Below, one piece after another: positions 1 to 6,114 of a stretch of DNA of 6,152 nt (positions are counted from its first letter, which is position 1; each line of letters opens with the position of its first letter). A program made the translations under genes and the position numbers. This DNA is from an uncultured Collinsella sp. GTDB taxonomy: Bacteria > Actinomycetota > Coriobacteriia > Coriobacteriales > Coriobacteriaceae. The notes under the pieces were generated by a model that made no database searches, was not told the origin of the DNA, and saw only the letters and a list, made by a program, of their open reading frames with translations. The DNA is taken from positions 1-6,152 of the forward strand of contig URIK01000109.1 of assembly GCA_900547855.1 (NCBI GenBank). Reading direction: 5' to 3'.

Positions 1-47
1 CTACACTCGACTAGTCGTCGGCAGCGTCAGATGTGTATAAGAGACAG
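1..47 (+). other. Nextera/Tn5 library adapter (P5 end, index, read-1 adapter, mosaic end): artefact
   Basis: This is synthetic library sequence, not genome. Bases 1-6 match the end of the P5 primer. Bases 7-14 (TCGACTAG) look like an 8-base i5 index. Bases 15-28 are the Nextera read-1 adapter and 29-47 the 19-base Tn5 mosaic end. Genomic sequence starts at about 48. An ATG inside the mosaic end at 31 reads in frame into ppdK and adds the false N-terminus MCIRDS. Confidence 0.98.
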
Positions 48-2220
48 CTTTAAGGGCATCTTCTCCGAGAACGTCGATGCCTCCCTGTATCCCGAGCTCG
101 AGGTCGCTGACGGCAAGCCCGTTTTCCCGCACGACCCGGAGCTTCAGCTACGCCTTGCAATTCAGGCCGTCTTTGGCAGCTGGATGAACGAGCGTGCCTG
201 CATCTACCGCAAGCAGCATGGCATTTCCGACGACCTCGGCACCGCCGTCAACGTGCAGGCCATGGCCTTTGGCAACAAGGGCGAGACCTCTGCGACAGGC
301 GTCGCCTTTACGCGTAATCCGGCCGACGGCACCAAGGAGTTCTACGGTGACTTTTTGGTTAATGCCCAGGGCGAGGACGTCGTCGCCGGTATCCGCAACA
401 CCGAGCCCATCGCCGACCTCAAGACCACCCCGGGCCTCGAGTCCGCAGGTGAGGAGCTCGAGCGCGTGTTCCTGACGCTCGAGGATCATTACCGCGATAT
501 GTGCGATATCGAGTTCACCATCGAGCAGGGCAAGCTCTGGATGCTCCAGACCCGCGTGGGCAAGCGTACCGCCACCGCCGCCCTGCGCATCGCCATCGAA
601 ATGGTCGAGGAAGGCCTGATCACCCGCGAAGAGGCCGTGAGCCGCATCGATCCCGCGCAGCTCGACCAGCTCCTTCACCCGCAGTTTGACGCCTCCAAGA
701 AGTACGAGGCTCTCGCCAGCGGTCTTAATGCCAGCCCCGGTGCCGCCGTGGGCGAGGTCGTGTTCTCGAGCGACGACGCCGTCGCGCGCGCCAACGAGGG
801 CCACAAGGTCATTCTGGTTCGTTGGGAGACCAACCCCGACGACCTGAAGGGCATGGTCGCCGCCGAGGGCATCCTGACCAGCCACGGTGGCAAGACGAGC
901 CATGCCGCCGTTATCGCCCGCGGCATGGGTACGCCCTGCGTCTGCGGCGTTGAGCGCTTCCACATCGACGCCGCCGAGAAGGTCGTGCGCATCGAGGGCA
1001 GCGACCGCGTATTGCACGAGGGCGATGTCATCTCCATCGACGGCACCCAGGGCATCGTCGTCGACGGCGCCGTTGATCTGGTTTCGGCCGAGCTCACCGG
1101 CGACCTGGACACCATCCTGTCCTGGGCCGACGAGATTCGCCTGGACGAGATCTGTGGCCATGCCAACCATGTGCGCGTCAACGCCGACAATCCCGAGGAT
1201 GCCGAGCTCGCCCTCGAGTTTGGCGCCGAGGCTATTGGCCTGTGCCGCACCGAGCACATGTTCCTGGGCGATCGCAAGAACATCATCCAGAGCTTTATCC
1301 TGTCTGACGATGAGGCCGTGAAGCAGCAGGCCCTGGCCGACCTGCTCAAGGTTCAGACCGAGGACTTCCTGGCGATGTTCAAGACCATGTCCGGTCGCGA
1401 TGTGGTCGTCCGCCTGCTCGATCCGCCGCTTCATGAGTTCCTGGATAATCCTCGCGAGCTCGAGGTTGCCATCACCAAGAAGGAAGCCGCCGGCGCCAGC
1501 GAGGAAGAGCTTGCAGCCCTGCGCGCCCGCCTGCGTCGTATCGACGGCATGGTCGAGTCGAACCCCATGCTCGGCCTGCGCGGCGTTCGCCTGTCCGTCG
1601 TCTTTAGCGATCTGCCGCTCATGCAGGTTCGCGCCGTCGCCACGGCCGCTGCCCGCCTTATCAAGGAGGGCGTCGACCCGCATCCCGAGATCATGGTTCC
1701 GCTCGTCTCCATCACGGCTGAGCATGTCCAGACTCGCGAGGTCATCGAGCGCGTAATCGCCGAGGTTTCCGACGAAGAGGGTGTCGAGCTCAATATTCCC
1801 GTGGGCACGATGCTCGAGCTGCCGCGCGCCTGCATGGTCGCTGACGAGATTGCCCATCACGCAGACTTCTTCTGCTTTGGCACCAACGACCTGACCCAGA
1901 CCACCTTCGGCTTCTCCCGTGACGATGCCGAGGCCAAGTTCATCCCGCTGTACATGCATAAGAAAATTCTGAAGGACAACCCCTTCGAGACCATCGACGC
2001 GGCGGTGCTGGAGCTCGTGCGCATGGCCGTGGAGAAGGGTCGCGCCACCAACCCCGACATGCACTTTGGCGTGTGTGGCGAGCACGGCGGCGACCCCAAG
2101 TCCATCAAGGGCCTGTTTAATGTGGCCGACGTGGACTACGTGTCCTGCTCGCCCTACCGCGTGCCCCTCGCACGCCTGGCTGCCGCCCAGGCCAAGCTCG
2201 AGGCGAAGCGCTCCGCGTAA
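48..2220 (+). CDS. ppdK: Pyruvate, phosphate dikinase, 5'-truncated
   Basis: PPDK interconverts ATP + pyruvate + phosphate with AMP + PEP + diphosphate in the cytoplasm, at the gluconeogenic/glycolytic PEP node. The window holds 723 genomic codons (first full codon 49-51) and the natural TAA stop. Part of the N-terminal ATP-grasp domain remains, with GVAFTRNP around 298-321 and MLQTR around 541-555. The phosphohistidine swivel domain carries GGKTSHAAV, with catalytic His at 901-903 and the Thr two codons upstream that a PPDK regulatory protein modifies in known family members. The PEP/pyruvate barrel shows Arg 1246-1248 (GLCRTEH), Arg 1411-1413 (VRLLDPP), Glu 1816-1818 (MLELPR), Asn 1885-1887 (GTNDLTQ) and Cys 2074-2076 (VCGEHGGDP). 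Spacing of the last three (23 and 63 residues) matches the Clostridium symbiosum enzyme as I remember it. By the same comparison about 170 N-terminal residues are missing. The cut is a library or assembly edge, not a mutation. All visible catalytic residues are intact. Confidence 0.97.
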
Positions 2221-2259
2221 CGTTTTGGGTTCAGACGCCTAACGTAGCCCCCCCTCATG

Positions 2260-2313
2260 CCGTCCGTCTCATTCGTGAGGCGGACGGTTATCATGTGCGG
2301 GTTTTGTCTTTTT
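2260..2313 (+). terminator. Hairpin after ppdK, probable rho-independent terminator with a poor T-run
   Basis: A 12-bp stem (2260-2271 with 2276-2287) closes a TTCG tetraloop (2272-2275). All pairs are Watson-Crick except one T-G wobble (2267/2280). The stem starts 39 bases after the ppdK stop. The usual immediate T-run is lacking: TTATCATG follows, and T-rich stretches come later (2302-2305, 2309-2313). It may terminate inefficiently or act mainly as a 3'-end stabilising hairpin. Confidence 0.6.
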
Positions 2314-2333
2314 GTCTGCGTAAAAAATTGTTC

Positions 2334-2361
2334 TTGCAGCAGAAACCCGCGCGTGTATACT
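2334..2361 (+). promoter_or_regulatory. Predicted sigma70-type promoter of rplS
   Basis: A -35 box TTGCAG (2334-2339) and a -10 box TATACT (2356-2361) are separated by 16 bases. Transcription would start near 2368, leaving a leader of about 63 bases before rplS. The tract at 2308-2328 (a T-run, then six A's at 2322-2327) sits where an UP element would lie, which suits a highly expressed ribosomal protein gene. It is read from sequence only. Confidence 0.65.
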
Positions 2362-2382
2362 CGAATACGTTTGTTCAACTAC

Positions 2383-2417
2383 GTGCCGGCCAGAGTGGTA
2401 CGGCACCTCTAGAAGAG
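2383..2417 (+). promoter_or_regulatory. Structured 5' leader of rplS, candidate bL19 autoregulatory element
   Basis: GTGCCG (2383-2388) pairs perfectly with CGGCAC (2401-2406), and CC 2390-2391 can extend the helix with GG 2397-2398. The apical loop contains AGAG (2392-2395). CTCT (2407-2410), directly 3' of the stem, could pair either with that loop as a small pseudoknot or with AGAG 2414-2417 next to the ribosome binding site. L19 leaders that bind their own protein are known in Firmicutes. Whether this is one is inference. Confidence 0.35.
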
Positions 2418-2418
2418 T

Positions 2419-2423
2419 AAGGA
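2419..2423 (+). promoter_or_regulatory. Ribosome binding site of rplS
   Basis: AAGGA lies 7 bases before the ATG at 2431. It fixes the rplS start there and not at the in-frame TTG at 2425, which would leave only one base of spacing. Confidence 0.85.
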
Positions 2424-2430
2424 ATTGCAC

Positions 2431-2772
2431 ATGGATTACATCCGCGCAATCGAGCGTCAGCAGATCCGCGAGGACATTCCTCAGGTTCGCGTCGCCGACA
2501 ACGTCAAGGTTCACTACCGCATTAAGGAAGGCGACCGCGAGCGCATCCAGGTCTTCCAGGGCGACGTCATCCGCATGGCCGGCGCCGGTGCCCGCGAGAC
2601 CTTCACCGTCCGCAAGATGTCCTTCGGTGTCGGTGTTGAGCGTACCTTCCCGCTTCACAGCCCCAAGATCGCCAAGCTCGAGGTCGTTCGTCATGGTCGC
2701 GTCCGTCGCGCCAAGCTGTACTACCTCCGCGACAAGGTGGGCAAGGCTGCTCGCATCCCCGAGAAGCGCTAA
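2431..2772 (+). CDS. rplS: 50S ribosomal protein bL19
   Basis: bL19 is a 113-residue protein of the large ribosomal subunit, located at the interface with the 30S subunit. The family signature FGVGVERTFPLHSP lies at about residues 65-78. Before it come the central beta-strands (VRVADNVKVHYRI, RIQVFQGDVI), and after it a basic C-terminal tail (RRAKLYYLRDKVGKAARI) that would contact rRNA. Length is close to the usual 115 or so. The start is set by an AAGGA site 7 bases upstream. In many bacteria rplS ends an operon rpsP-rimM-trmD-rplS. Here ppdK is upstream, and rplS appears to have its own promoter, structured leader and terminator, so it is probably transcribed alone, possibly with some read-through into rnhB. 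Identity is essentially certain; independent regulation is inferred. Confidence 0.99.
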   Translation: MDYIRAIERQQIREDIPQVRVADNVKVHYRIKEGDRERIQVFQGDVIRMAGAGARETFTVRKMSFGVGVERTFPLHSPKIAKLEVVRHGRVRRAKLYYLRDKVGKAARIPEKR

Positions 2773-2787
2773 GAAGATCGCAGCGTC

Positions 2788-2805
2788 TGTCCACTCGTTT
2801 GGACA
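2788..2805 (+). other. Small inverted repeat between the rplS stop and its terminator
   Basis: TGTCCA (2788-2793) and TGGACA (2800-2805) form a perfect 6-bp stem with a 6-base loop. It ends one base before the terminator stem and could stack on it. It may be a 3'-UTR stability hairpin or chance; the role is unknown. Confidence 0.4.
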
Positions 2806-2806
2806 C

Positions 2807-2836
2807 AAGGGTCACCTTCGGGTGGCCCTTCTTTTT
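2807..2836 (+). terminator. Strong rho-independent terminator of rplS
   Basis: A 10-bp stem (2807-2816 with 2821-2830, one T-G wobble at 2812/2825) is capped by a cUUCGg tetraloop, one of the most stable RNA loops. It is followed directly by CTTTTT (2831-2836). It lies 34 bases after the rplS stop. Confidence 0.92.
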
Positions 2837-2851
2837 ATCTGATTTGCATGC

Positions 2852-2859
2852 AAGGAGGG
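2852..2859 (+). promoter_or_regulatory. Ribosome binding site of rnhB
   Basis: AAGGAGGG is a near-perfect anti-16S match 6 bases before the ATG at 2866. It rules out the in-frame ATG at 2848, which lies upstream of the site, and disfavours the ATG at 2875, which is 15 bases away. Confidence 0.9.
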
Positions 2860-2865
2860 CCTGGT

Positions 2866-3654
2866 ATGGCCAATATGACGAGCTCGGTTTCGGCATCGCA
2901 GGTTGCCGGAGAGCTAGCGAGCGCAACGTTTGAGGAGATCCCCGCCCTCGTGGAGCATTATCGCGAGGACCCGCGCCAGCAGGTGATCAAGGCTTGTGAA
3001 CGCGCCCTCAAACGCCATGCTAAGGAACTTGCCGAGCGCGAGCGCGTCAATGACATGTACGAGCTTATGCATGAGCTTGGCGGTGATGGAGTGGTCGTTG
3101 GTGTCGACGAGGTGGGTCGCGGATCGGTGGCCGGTCCTTTGACGGTATGCGCTGTCTGCCTTCCTATGGAGCCGCGCGTCTGGGGCATCAACGATTCCAA
3201 AAAGCTCACGCCGGCGCGCCGCGAGTTGCTCTCAGTGAAGATTGCCGAGGTGGCGACGGCGATCGGTTTTTGCCATATCGCGCCTAAGGATATCGATGAG
3301 ATGGGCATGGCCCGTGCTATCCGTACCGCCGTTGCGGGCGCCGTGGCCGATACGGGGCTCGAGCCCGATTGCGTGCTTATGGATGGCAACCCCTTGGGCG
3401 CCGTTCCTAACGAGCGCGATGTGGTGAAGGGCGATGCCAAGATCGCCTGCATCGCCGCGGCGTCCATCATGGCCAAGGTCACGCGTGACGAGATGATGGT
3501 CGAGTACGACGCCGAGTACCCCGAGTACCATCTGGCCGAGTCGAAGGGCTATGCGAGCCCCGAGCACATCGAGGCCATTCGCAAACATGGACTTTGTCCG
3601 CTGCACCGCGTGAGCTTTTGCGGAAACTTTCTGCAGACTGAGCGCCTTTTCTAG
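2866..3654 (+). CDS. rnhB: Ribonuclease HII
   Basis: RNase HII cuts the RNA strand of RNA/DNA hybrids and starts removal of single ribonucleotides misincorporated in DNA. The protein has 262 residues. The DEDD metal-binding set is complete: Asp81 and Glu82 in GVDEVGRG, Asp173 in LMDGNPLG and Asp190 in VVKGDAKI. The conserved IAAASIMAKVTRD helix follows. GVDEVGRG begins near residue 79, not near 15 as in E. coli. The extra N-terminal region of about 65 residues (helical and charged, with EDPRQQVIKACERALKRH) resembles the extension of Bacillus-type RNase HII. The start follows from the strong Shine-Dalgarno at 2852. The gene begins only 29 bases after the rplS terminator T-run and no promoter is visible between them, so expression may depend on read-through. 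The signal peptidase gene lepB, often between rplS and rnhB in Actinobacteria, is absent. Confidence 0.97.
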   Translation: MANMTSSVSASQVAGELASATFEEIPALVEHYREDPRQQVIKACERALKRHAKELAERERVNDMYELMHELGGDGVVVGVDEVGRGSVAGPLTVCAVCLPMEPRVWGINDSKKLTPARRELLSVKIAEVATAIGFCHIAPKDIDEMGMARAIRTAVAGAVADTGLEPDCVLMDGNPLGAVPNERDVVKGDAKIACIAAASIMAKVTRDEMMVEYDAEYPEYHLAESKGYASPEHIEAIRKHGLCPLHRVSFCGNFLQTERLF

Positions 3655-3703
3655 GCCAATTGTGGAGACAGGGACCTCTGTGGTTTTATAAACCTGCTGG
3701 TAG

Positions 3704-3745
3704 CGGGCCGTATGCAGCAGCATTGCTGCGTACGGCCCGTTTTTT
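3704..3745 (+). terminator. Strong rho-independent terminator of rnhB
   Basis: A 16-bp stem (3704-3719 with 3724-3739, one T-G wobble at 3713/3730) has a GCAT loop and is followed by six T's (3740-3745). It starts 49 bases after the rnhB stop. It separates rnhB from the yraN-comM-dprA unit, which must have its own promoter in about 3746-3831. I could not place convincing -35 and -10 boxes there. Confidence 0.95.
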
Positions 3746-3831
3746 GTCGGCATTTGGTCAGCTTTTGGTTTGCTTCCGGTACTTACCCGCATGAAAGGTG
3801 CCCTCATCATCGGGGCAATGCAGTGTGCGGG

Positions 3832-3838
3832 AAAGGAG
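3832..3838 (+). promoter_or_regulatory. Ribosome binding site of yraN
   Basis: AAAGGAG lies 5 bases before the ATG at 3844. It selects this start over any farther upstream. The longest open frame would start at 3712, inside the terminator hairpin, and cannot be the real gene start. Confidence 0.88.
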
Positions 3839-3843
3839 ACCCC

Positions 3844-4329
3844 ATGAGTGCCGCAAGCAAAAAGAGCAAGACGCAGCAGCTCAAGGAGCGTTGGGAAAAC
3901 GGCGAGCTCGACTGTGGGGCGATGACGCCCGAGTTTATCAAGGGACTCAGTCCCCGCGAGCTGGGCATGCTAGGCGAGCTGATCACCATCGACTACTTTA
4001 ACGAGCGCGGCTACACCTTGCTGGAGCAGGGTTATCGTTGCACCGAGGGCGAGGCCGATCTGGTGCTGCTCGATGAGCTCGACGATGTCGTGGTGATGGC
4101 CGAGGTCAAGACCAGACGCGTTGCGCTGGATTGCAACACGCGGGTCTTTCCCGAGGAGGCCGTGGACGCCCAAAAGCAACGCCGCTACCGCCGCATCGCA
4201 AGTTGCTATCTCATGGAGCATTATCCGCTCAAGGCGATTCGCTTCGATGCCGTGGGCGTCACCATCCGCGACGGGCATATCGCCGAGATCGAGCACCAGT
4301 ACAACGCGTTCGATTGGCAGGTGTCGTGA
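3844..4329 (+). CDS. yraN: YraN/UPF0102 family protein (restriction-endonuclease-like fold)
   Basis: This 161-residue protein belongs to the UPF0102 (YraN) family, predicted to adopt the PD-(D/E)XK nuclease fold. Its biochemical role is not established. The family pattern is visible: LGELITIDYFNERGY with Glu45, then GEADLVLL with Glu70 and Asp72, then AEVKTRR with Glu87 and Lys89, and a later KQRRYRRIASCYL helix. These acidic and lysine positions fit the expected catalytic core. Most relatives are about 115-130 residues and start near the LG..GE helix. Here about 38 extra residues precede it, beginning lysine- and serine-rich (MSAASKKSKTQQLKERW). The start is supported by an AAAGGAG site 5 bases upstream. 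The stop TGA overlaps the comM ATG by one base, implying translational coupling. Position next to comM and dprA suggests DNA processing or recombination, but that is only context. Confidence 0.93.
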   Translation: MSAASKKSKTQQLKERWENGELDCGAMTPEFIKGLSPRELGMLGELITIDYFNERGYTLLEQGYRCTEGEADLVLLDELDDVVVMAEVKTRRVALDCNTRVFPEEAVDAQKQRRYRRIASCYLMEHYPLKAIRFDAVGVTIRDGHIAEIEHQYNAFDWQVS

Positions 4330-5852
4330 TGGCGTTCGAGACGTTTGCCGTTCACGCGGCCTGCATCCGCGGCGTCGAGGCGATTCACGTCACGGTCGAG
4401 GTCTCGCTTGCCGGCGGCGTTCCGGGCATTCAGATGCTCGGCATCCCGAGTATGGAGGTGATGGAGTCACGTGGTCGTATTCGCTGTGCGATGCGCTCGG
4501 CCGGCTTTGAGATTCCGCGCTCGGGCATTACGGTCAATCTGGCGCCCGGCGATATTCGCAAGACCGGTAGCGGCTTTGATCTGCCCATCGCCATCGCGGT
4601 TCTAGCGGCCGATGGTCAGATTCCCCGCGACAACCTCGATCGTTGTCTTATCGCCGGCGAGCTCGGCTTGGACGGCACGGTGCTTCCTGTCAAAGGCGAG
4701 GTGGCGTTTCAGCTATTGGCTCGCGACATGGGGCTGTCTTTTATCGCCGGCAGGTCCGACCAGCATGTGCCACTCGCGGGCGTGGATTGCGGCTTTATCG
4801 ACCATCTGTCTCAGCTTGCTCACGGCATGGGCGATGCCGCACGGCACTACTTGGATTCCGAGGGTGTCGAGGCGACCTTTGAGCCCGAGCTCGACTATGC
4901 AGACGTGCTGGGGCAGGAAGTCGCTAAACGCGGCATGGCGCTTGCGGCGGCAGGAGAACTCGGCTTGCTCATGATCGGGTCTCCGGGATCGGGCAAGACG
5001 ATGCTCGCACGCCGTATGACCGGCATCCTGCCCGAGCTTTCCGTTGAGGATCAGCAGGAGGCACTGTGCATCCATTCGGTTTTGGGTGAGAACATTGATG
5101 GCTTGTTGGCGGGGCACCGGCCCTTCCGCAGTCCCCATCACAGTATTTCGACCGCAGGCCTTATCGGCGGCGGACGCCCGGTGCACCCGGGTGAGATCAG
5201 CCTTGCTCATGGCGGCGTGCTCTTTTTGGACGAGCTTGCCGAGTTTCCCACGGGCGTACTGCAGACGCTCAGACAGCCTATCGAGCGCGGCTACGTGAGG
5301 ATCGTACGCGTCGACGGGGCTTTTACCTTCCCGTCGCGCTTTCAGCTGCTGGCTGCGAGCAATCCCTGCCCCTGCGGCTTTTTGGGCGATCGCGAGGTGC
5401 CGTGTCGCTGCTCGGCGGCGATGGTCGAGCGCTATCGGTCTAAACTGCGCGGTCCTTTGGCCGACCGTATCGACATGATGATCGATGTGACCCGTCCCGA
5501 CCCTCAGGTGATTATCGAGGGTGCGGAGGGCATGTCGTCGGCCGAGTTACGTGACTACGTTGTGCGCGGTCGCGCCTTTCGCGCTTGGCGCGAATCCCGC
5601 ATGGACGATGCGGATGCCGAGGCCGAGGATGACGAGACTCGGTCCATTGACGGCGTCGTTTCGACCTTTGAGCTCGATGATGCGGCGGAGAAGTGTGTGC
5701 TCGGCCTGTCGAAGCGCACGCATCTCACAGGGCGTGGCATCGTGCGCCTTGTTCGCATTGCGCGCACGATCGCAGATGTCGCCGAGAGCGAGCAGGTGAC
5801 GCAGGACCACGTGCTCGAGGCGGCGATGTACCAGGGAAGGAGGGACCAATGA
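4329..5852 (+). CDS. comM: ComM/YifB family AAA+ ATPase (Mg-chelatase-like, branch-migration helicase)
   Basis: ComM homologues form hexameric AAA+ motors that extend recombination of incoming DNA by branch migration, shown in naturally competent Vibrio. The protein has 507 residues, the family's normal length. An N-terminal Lon-protease-like domain (about 20-140, PGIQMLGIP, LAPGDIRKTGSGFDLPIA) is followed by the ChlI-type AAA+ domain. Walker A is GSPGSGKT (217-224) and Walker B LFLDE (298-302). The family motif SPHHSIS lies before Walker B. A four-cysteine cluster (Cys347, 349, 359, 361; CPCG then CRC) is typical of the family. The Mg-chelatase C-terminal helices end in VRIARTIADVAESEQV. An acidic run, 425-436, looks lineage-specific. 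The ATG at 4329 overlaps the yraN stop (TGATG) and gives MAFETFAVHA, the expected family N-terminus. The open frame reaches back to 4131 inside yraN, but that part has no homology. All motor residues are present. Confidence 0.96.
   Translation: MAFETFAVHAACIRGVEAIHVTVEVSLAGGVPGIQMLGIPSMEVMESRGRIRCAMRSAGFEIPRSGITVNLAPGDIRKTGSGFDLPIAIAVLAADGQIPRDNLDRCLIAGELGLDGTVLPVKGEVAFQLLARDMGLSFIAGRSDQHVPLAGVDCGFIDHLSQLAHGMGDAARHYLDSEGVEATFEPELDYADVLGQEVAKRGMALAAAGELGLLMIGSPGSGKTMLARRMTGILPELSVEDQQEALCIHSVLGENIDGLLAGHRPFRSPHHSISTAGLIGGGRPVHPGEISLAHGGVLFLDELAEFPTGVLQTLRQPIERGYVRIVRVDGAFTFPSRFQLLAASNPCPCGFLGDREVPCRCSAAMVERYRSKLRGPLADRIDMMIDVTRPDPQVIIEGAEGMSSAELRDYVVRGRAFRAWRESRMDDADAEAEDDETRSIDGVVSTFELDDAAEKCVLGLSKRTHLTGRGIVRLVRIARTIADVAESEQVTQDHVLEAAMYQGRRDQ
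5837..5844 (+). promoter_or_regulatory. Ribosome binding site of dprA, inside the end of comM
   Basis: AAGGAGGG lies within the last comM codons, 4 bases before the ATG at 5849 and 7 before the ATG at 5852. Both starts are possible. The strength of the site suggests dprA is also translated independently of coupling. Confidence 0.85.
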
Positions 5853-6114
5853 TGGCTGAAGGGACCTTCGAGCTGCATCCAGGTGACGCGTTGTATCCCG
5901 AGACCGTTTTGGAGCTTTCTGATGTACCTCAGACGCTCTATGTGCGCGGCAACCCCGAGGCGCTTTCGACGCCCGCGCTCTCCATCATCGGTGCGCGAAA
6001 GGCCTCGCCGTATGGTCTTGCCGTGGCAGAGCTTGCGGCGAAGGTGGCGGTTGAGGCGGGAGTGACGGTAGTTTCGGGCGGTGCGGTCGGTTGTGACCAG
6101 GCCTCGGGTTGGGC
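5849..6114 (+). CDS. dprA: DNA processing protein DprA (Smf), 3'-truncated
   Basis: DprA binds incoming single-stranded DNA and loads RecA during natural transformation; it is also widespread in bacteria not known to be competent. About 88 codons are present before the right-hand adapter cuts the frame. The opening of the DprA Rossmann fold is clear: FELHPGDALYP, then VPQTLYVRGN (about residues 27-36), ALSIIGARKASPYG (about 43-56) and VTVVSGGAVGCDQASG at the right edge. The usual glycine motif is closer to SGLARGID..AH, so this one is divergent. The Rossmann region begins almost at the start codon, so the N-terminal SAM/helix-hairpin-helix domain of many DprA proteins is missing. The ATG at 5849 overlaps the comM stop as ATGA; the next codon, 5852, is also ATG. 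This order supports an operon yraN-comM-dprA. Translation past 6114 reads adapter. Confidence 0.9.

Noticed and set aside
29..47. Tn5/IS50 mosaic end at both window ends, which could suggest a transposon
   Set aside because: The mosaic ends are joined to Illumina read adapters and index bases, there is no transposase, and the genes between are ordinary housekeeping genes. They come from library preparation.
148..2085. A 645-codon open frame on the minus strand opposite ppdK
   Set aside because: ppdK on the + strand has full family motifs and catalytic residues. The antisense frame shows no recognisable domain and is low-complexity (Gly/Ala/Asp/Leu/His-rich), as expected from GC-biased codons read backwards.
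3660..3692. Possible promoter (TTGTGG and TATAAA) upstream of yraN
   Set aside because: The boxes are 21 bases apart and the transcript would enter the strong terminator at 3704 at once.
3746..3831. Expected promoter of yraN-comM-dprA
   Set aside because: TTGGTC (3754-3759) and TACTTA (3780-3785) are 20 bases apart, which is too far. No better pair was found, so none is annotated.
3712..3843. N-terminal extension of yraN by 44 codons from an ATG at 3712
   Set aside because: The ATG lies inside the terminator stem and the added peptide resembles no part of the family. The good ribosome binding site is at 3832, before the ATG at 3844.
4131..4328. 66-codon N-terminal extension of comM
   Set aside because: It overlaps conserved yraN coding sequence in another frame. 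The family N-terminus starts exactly at the ATG at 4329.
48..6114. A novel defence, CRISPR or other undescribed system
   Set aside because: Every long conserved frame belongs to a known housekeeping or DNA-processing family, the gaps are short and hold ordinary signals, and no repeat-spacer pattern or atypical base composition is seen.
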